In this document: positions 24,234 to 27,756 of the stretch, one piece after another
How positions within the stretch are numbered: the first letter of the stretch is position 1
Layout: every line of letters starts with the position of its first letter
Assembly: GCA_900542905.1 (NCBI GenBank)
Contig: UQPF01000023.1
Span: 1 to 27,756, forward strand
Direction of reading: 5' to 3'
From: an uncultured Collinsella sp.
GTDB taxonomy: Bacteria > Actinomycetota > Coriobacteriia > Coriobacteriales > Coriobacteriaceae
Length of the DNA: 27,756 nucleotides
Notes under the pieces: generated by a model
Database searches by the model: none
The model's input: the letters and a program-made list of their open reading frames with translations, nothing else
What the model was told of the DNA's origin: nothing
Translations under genes and position numbers: made by a program

Positions 24234-24938
24234 ATGGCAATCAAGGTGTTCGCTGACGGTGCAAATCTCGAGGGCATGCTCGACATGTACGAGAACGGCA
24301 ACGTTCAGGGTTTCACGACCAACCCGTCCCTTATGAAGAAGGGCGGCGTGACGGATTACCGCGCGTTTGCCAAGGAGGTCCTGGCCCACATCACCGATGT
24401 GTCCGTGTCGTTTGAGGTCTTTGCCGACGACGTCGAGACCATGGAGGTCGAGGCCCGCGAGATCGCTACCTGGGCCGAGAACGTCTACGTCAAGATTCCG
24501 TGCGTGACCACCAAGGGTGAGTCCACCGCCGAGCTGGTGCGCAAGCTTTCGGCCGACGGCATCAAGGTCAACGTCACCACCATCTTTACGCCTACGCAGG
24601 TCGACGAGATGGTCGAGGCCGTTGATGCCGAGACACCGTCCATCATCTCGCTCTTTGCCGGCCGCATCGCCGATACCGGCGTCGACCCCATTCCGTTTAT
24701 GACGGAGTCGGTCAAGAAGGCCGCCGCCAAGCCCAACTGCGAGGTCCTGTGGGCATCCACGCGTGAGCTTATCAATATTTACCAGGCGGAAGGATGCGGT
24801 TGCCAGATCATCACGGTGCCCAACAGCATCCTGGCCAAGCGTAAGAACATCGGCCGTGACCCGTACGAGGTCTCGCTCGATACCGTGCGCGGTTTTGCCA
24901 AGGATATCGCCTCGCTCGGTTTCCATATCCTGCCGTAA
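24234..24938 (+). CDS. Transaldolase / fructose-6-phosphate aldolase family enzyme
   Basis: A 234-residue class I aldolase of the small TAL/FSA family, a TIM barrel that forms a Schiff base with its keto substrate. The Schiff-base lysine is Lys87 in VYVKIPCV. Other family segments are FADGANLEGM at the N-terminus, GFTTNPSLMKKGG, IKVNVTTIFTPTQV, SLFAGRIADTG and LWASTRELINIYQA. It would work either as a transaldolase in the pentose phosphate pathway or as a fructose-6-phosphate aldolase. The length is slightly above the 210-220 residues of typical FSA/short Tal. The start is ATG 24234, about ten bases after AAAGGA. The last 19 bases of coding sequence are repeated 156 bp downstream. Confidence 0.93.
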   Translation: MAIKVFADGANLEGMLDMYENGNVQGFTTNPSLMKKGGVTDYRAFAKEVLAHITDVSVSFEVFADDVETMEVEAREIATWAENVYVKIPCVTTKGESTAELVRKLSADGIKVNVTTIFTPTQVDEMVEAVDAETPSIISLFAGRIADTGVDPIPFMTESVKKAAAKPNCEVLWASTRELINIYQAEGCGCQIITVPNSILAKRKNIGRDPYEVSLDTVRGFAKDIASLGFHILP

Positions 24939-25092
24939 CGCGAACGCTGGCTACATCGCGGGTTGTTCGCCCCGGCCTTTCCTTTCCCTATCGCTCACGC
25001 GCTTCGCGAGGGTCGCGCTAGGCAAAGGAAAGGCCGGGGCTGCCGACACGAACTTGCCGGTAGGTTGGTGATAGGCTTCCATATCCTGCCGT
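24918..25092. repeat. 19 bp direct repeats flanking a hairpin insertion
   Basis: GGTTTCCATATCCTGCCGT (24918-24936, the end of the transaldolase gene) recurs with one mismatch at 25074-25092. The DNA between contains a hairpin with 17 bp perfect arms, GCCCCGGCCTTTCCTTT (24969-24985) and its complement (25024-25040), around a 38-base loop that itself holds CGCGCTTCGCG. Direct repeats around a hairpin look like an insertion with target duplication, or a partial duplication followed by insertion. Confidence 0.65.
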
Positions 25093-25094
25093 GG

Positions 25095-25314
25095 ACAAAG
25101 GTACCCCCGCCTGCGCCGTGCAAAATTGAGAGTATTCAGCAAGGTAAAGGCTTTTACCAGCTGGGTGAAGCATGGAACAGCCCCCGTTTTGGCTCTGATG
25201 ACGCTAAAACGGGGGCTGTTTCTTGCTTTTTCGTCTCTGAGGGGCATCCGGAACGGTGGAATTTGCAGAATACTCGCGATTTTGCACGTCGCGAGAGGGG
25301 GGACCCTTGCTTTG
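25095..25314. repeat. Inverted repeat pair enclosing the terminator between transaldolase and tex
   Basis: The 25-mer beginning GTGCAAAATTGAGAGTATTC (25118-25142) and the complement of 25263-25287 agree at 22 of 25 positions. Weaker similarity extends outward (AAAGGTACCCCCG against AAGGGTCCCCCC) to about 25095 and 25314. The spacer contains the terminator at 25176-25220. The two sides look like two inverted copies of one dispersed element. Confidence 0.7.
25176..25235. terminator. Bidirectional terminator between transaldolase-family gene and tex
   Basis: AACAGCCCCCGTTTT (25176-25190) is perfectly complementary to 25206-25220 around a 15-base loop. T-rich sequence (TTTCTTGCTTTTT) follows on the plus strand. 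It separates the convergent genes at 24938 and 25320. Confidence 0.8.
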
Positions 25315-25319
25315 GCGGT

Positions 25320-27467
25320 TTACTTCCCCTGCACCATGGTGAGGGAGATCTTCTTGCGGTCGCGATCGACCTTTTCAACCCACACCTTGACCGTGTCACC
25401 GACGCGCACCACGTCGCTGGGGTGCTTGACGAAGCGGTTGGCCAGCTTGGAGATGTGCACGAGGCCGTCCTGGTGCACGCCCACGTCGACGAAGGCGCCA
25501 AAGTCCACAACGTTGCGCACCGTGCCCTTGAGTTCCATGCCGGGCTCCAGGTCGTCGATCGAAAGCGCCGAGCGGCTAAAGACCACCTCGGGCGCGTCGT
25601 CGCGCGGGTCGCGGCCGGGCTTCTTGAGCTCGTTGACGATGTCGATGAGCGTTAAGGTGCCGCAGTCCAGGTCGCTTGCCAGCGCCGAGATGCTGCCCAG
25701 GCGGCGCTCGATATCGGGCACGCCGCCGCGGCTGAGCTCGCTTGCCGCAACGCCGGCGCGCTCCAGGACGGCCGTGGCCACCTCGTAGCTTTCGGGGTGG
25801 ACGCTTGTCGCGTCGAGCGGGTTCTTGCCGCCGCTGATGCGCAGGAAACCTGCGGCGTTGAGGTACGCCTTGGGTCCCAGCTTGGGGACCTTCTTGAGCT
25901 GGCGGCGATCGGTAAAGGCGCCGTTTTCCTCGCGGTAGGCCACGATGTTTTTGGCTACGCTCGGCGTAATGCCCGACACGTAGCCCAGCAGGCTTGCGCT
26001 CGCGGTGTTGACGTCGACGCCCACACGGTTGACGACGTCTTCCACCACGTGGCCCAGGGTGCGCGAAAGCTCGGCCTGGTCAAGGTCGTGCTGGTACTGG
26101 CCAACGCCGATGGACTGGGGCGGAATCTTGACGAGCTCTGCCAGCGGGTCTTGCAGACGGCGGCCCAGGCTCATGGCGCCACGTACGGTGACGTCCAGGT
26201 CGGGATATTCCTGGCTGGCGAGCTCGGAGGCGGAGTACACCGACGCGCCGGCCTCGTTGACGATGGTGTAACGAAGGCTGGGCGCCTGCTCGGTAATGAA
26301 CTCCGAGACGACTTCCTCGGTCTCGCGGCTGGCGGTGCCGTTGCCGATGACGATGGTGTTGACGCCGTCCTTCTTGACGAGGCGGGCGAGCTCGCGCTTG
26401 GTGCCGGCGACGTCGTGGCGCGGCTTGGTGGGATAGACCACGCCGTGGTCGAGTAGCTTGCCGGTCTCGTCCATGACGGCGACCTTGCAGCCGGTGCGGT
26501 AGCCCGGATCGAGCGCGAGCACGCGGGCGCCGCGCACGGGGCGTGCCGAGAGCAGGCCTTCGAGATTCTTGGCAAAGACGTTGATGGCCTCGGTCTGGGC
26601 GCGGACGGTGAGTTTGGCGCGTGCCTCGCGCTCCAGCGAGGGGGCCATGAGGCGCTTGTAACCGTCAGCGATAGCGGCGTCAAAGACGGGCGCAAAGACG
26701 CCCTGGCGACGGGGCCAGCGGCTGCCGAGGCGCGCCGTGGCGGCGGCACCGTCGACGTTCACGCGTACGCGGAGCTTGCCCTCGCGCTCGCCGCGGTCGA
26801 TAGCCAGCACGCGGTGGTTGGGGATGCGGCGCAGCGGTTCGTCATAGCTGTAGTACGGCTCGTAGGGGGTCTTCTCGGCGGGGTCGGTGGCCTCAACGAC
26901 GATGTCGGCGGTGTTTTGCGTAAAGGCGCGCAGATCGGCGACGTTCTCGGGGTCCTCGGCCACCGTCTCGGCCACGATGTCGGCGGCGCCGGCGAGCGCC
27001 TTTTCGGGCGTGTCGAAGCCGGCCTCCTCGTTGACGTATGCCGCGGCGGCGTCGAGCGCGCTGCCCTTGGCCGAGGCCTGCATGATGATCATATTGGCGA
27101 GCGGCTCGAGTCCCGCCTCGCGGGCCTTCTGTGCTCGGGTCATGCGCTTTTTGCGGTAGGGTTTGTAGAGGTCCTCGACGCGCTGGAGCTGCGTGGCCTC
27201 GCGAATCTGCTGCTCAAGCTCGGGCGTGAGCTTGCCCTGCGCGTCGATGAGCAGGATGACGTCCTCTTTGCGCTGCTCAAGATTGCGCAGGTAGGACAGG
27301 CGCTCGTCGAGCGCGCGCAGGGCGACGTCATCCATGCCGCCGGTGGCCTCTTTACGGTAGCGCGAGATAAAGGGGATGGTGTTGCCCTCGTCGATGAGCT
27401 TGACGGCTGCCTCGACGTTGGCGGCCTTAAGGTTGAGCTCGCGCGCGAGCTGGGCGATAAGATCCAT
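25320..27467 (-). CDS. tex: Tex family RNA-binding transcription accessory protein
   Basis: A 715-residue Tex/YhgF protein, a cytosolic nucleic-acid-binding factor related to eukaryotic Spt6. In order: an N-terminal helical Tex region with the family word NTIPFISRYRKEATGGMDD, the YQGF-like RNase H fold (LALDPGYRTGCKVAVMD, Asp near 319, and VIGNGTASRETE), helix-hairpin-helix motifs (YVSGITPSVAKNIVAYRE), and a C-terminal S1 domain (GTVRNVVDFGAFVDVGVHQD, VKVWVEKVDRDRKKISLTM). The length is typical. The start is ATG 27467 with AAGGAG four to five bases upstream; the frame stays open to 27554 but the extra residues are not family-like. It runs convergent with the transaldolase-family gene and its 5' side faces the end repeat. 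Confidence 0.95.
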   Translation of the reverse strand: MDLIAQLARELNLKAANVEAAVKLIDEGNTIPFISRYRKEATGGMDDVALRALDERLSYLRNLEQRKEDVILLIDAQGKLTPELEQQIREATQLQRVEDLYKPYRKKRMTRAQKAREAGLEPLANMIIMQASAKGSALDAAAAYVNEEAGFDTPEKALAGAADIVAETVAEDPENVADLRAFTQNTADIVVEATDPAEKTPYEPYYSYDEPLRRIPNHRVLAIDRGEREGKLRVRVNVDGAAATARLGSRWPRRQGVFAPVFDAAIADGYKRLMAPSLEREARAKLTVRAQTEAINVFAKNLEGLLSARPVRGARVLALDPGYRTGCKVAVMDETGKLLDHGVVYPTKPRHDVAGTKRELARLVKKDGVNTIVIGNGTASRETEEVVSEFITEQAPSLRYTIVNEAGASVYSASELASQEYPDLDVTVRGAMSLGRRLQDPLAELVKIPPQSIGVGQYQHDLDQAELSRTLGHVVEDVVNRVGVDVNTASASLLGYVSGITPSVAKNIVAYREENGAFTDRRQLKKVPKLGPKAYLNAAGFLRISGGKNPLDATSVHPESYEVATAVLERAGVAASELSRGGVPDIERRLGSISALASDLDCGTLTLIDIVNELKKPGRDPRDDAPEVVFSRSALSIDDLEPGMELKGTVRNVVDFGAFVDVGVHQDGLVHISKLANRFVKHPSDVVRVGDTVKVWVEKVDRDRKKISLTMVQGK

Positions 27468-27565
27468 GGGACTCCTTGCGTTTAAGGTGCGTTTGCAGCA
27501 CAGAGCTACCAAGGATACCACCCGTCCCAAAAGACTGTTTTGGGGCCGCGCCATGAAAGCGGCCT
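27468..27565. other. tex upstream region with two small hairpins
   Basis: CCCAAAA/TTTTGGG (about 27526-27543) and GGCCGC/GCGGCC (about 27544-27564) are short inverted repeats between the tex start and the end repeat. The tex promoter should be here, but I cannot assign a good -35/-10 pair. Confidence 0.4.
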
Positions 27566-27756
27566 ATCTACTACGTTTGAACCGTGTGGGTCGACCATCC
27601 CCCGGTTTTCCGAAAAGTGGCAAGCCGTTTACCTGCACTGATAATTGTTCTCGGGGGAAGCGGGCACTGCGGGGCGCGGCAACGGCGCGCGATTTCCGCG
27701 TCGCAGCGCTACCCTGATGCTGAATGCCGGGACGATGACCCACTGACCTGCTGACG
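27540..27756. repeat. Dispersed repeat, right copy
   Basis: 27630-27753 is the exact reverse complement of 1-124, and 27540-27629 is a diverged continuation of the same element, including ATCTACTACGTTT (27566-27578). A 54-residue open frame across it shares its C-terminal peptide with the frame at the left end only because the DNA is identical there. Upstream, the frames are shifted by an indel. Confidence 0.8.

Overview
The window is 27.8 kb of GC-rich Gram-positive DNA that most resembles a gut Coriobacteriia genome, probably Collinsella. This is inferred from base composition, codon use, strong AGGAGG-type ribosome sites, two surface proteins ending in an LANTG sortase signal, and the style of the intergenic repeats. 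No search could be run. The first 124 bases reappear exactly, inverted, at 27630-27753, so the window looks like an assembly contig that broke inside a dispersed repeat at both ends.

Layout. 1-950 holds the end repeat, the SRP RNA gene with its own promoter, and two hairpin terminators. 950-2009 (minus) is a coiled-coil LAXTG surface protein broken by a frameshift at an A7 run. 2219-5944 (plus) is a two-gene heterodimeric ABC exporter. 6072-6623 is a flavodoxin-family protein. 6667-12167 is the most unusual part: a large LAXTG-anchored surface protein (7425-11513) lies between two arrays of alternating inverted 14-15 bp sites (31 bp steps, 61-62 bp period), and these lie between two long hairpin elements in opposite orientation. 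The two hairpins share an almost identical core but have unrelated, self-complementary arms. 12188-14488 (minus) is an LTA-synthase-like phosphoglycerol transferase, and 14703-15578 is a nitroreductase.

15738-20475 is a potassium block: Kup transporter, a small membrane protein, and a KdpD/KdpE-like two-component pair with no kdpFABC in the window. 20570-23137 (minus) is a fused RlmKL rRNA methyltransferase whose N-terminal catalytic motifs look lost. 23213-24040 is a HAD phosphatase and 24234-24938 a transaldolase-family enzyme. The 380 bp after it is packed with inverted repeats, and 25320-27467 (minus) is Tex.

Most protein genes are ordinary housekeeping, transport or envelope functions. 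The unexplained signal is in the intergenic DNA: at least five repeat or hairpin families, the strongest being the symmetric hairpin-array-gene-array-hairpin arrangement around the large surface protein. What these elements do is unknown. The structure is read directly from the sequence and any function is inference.
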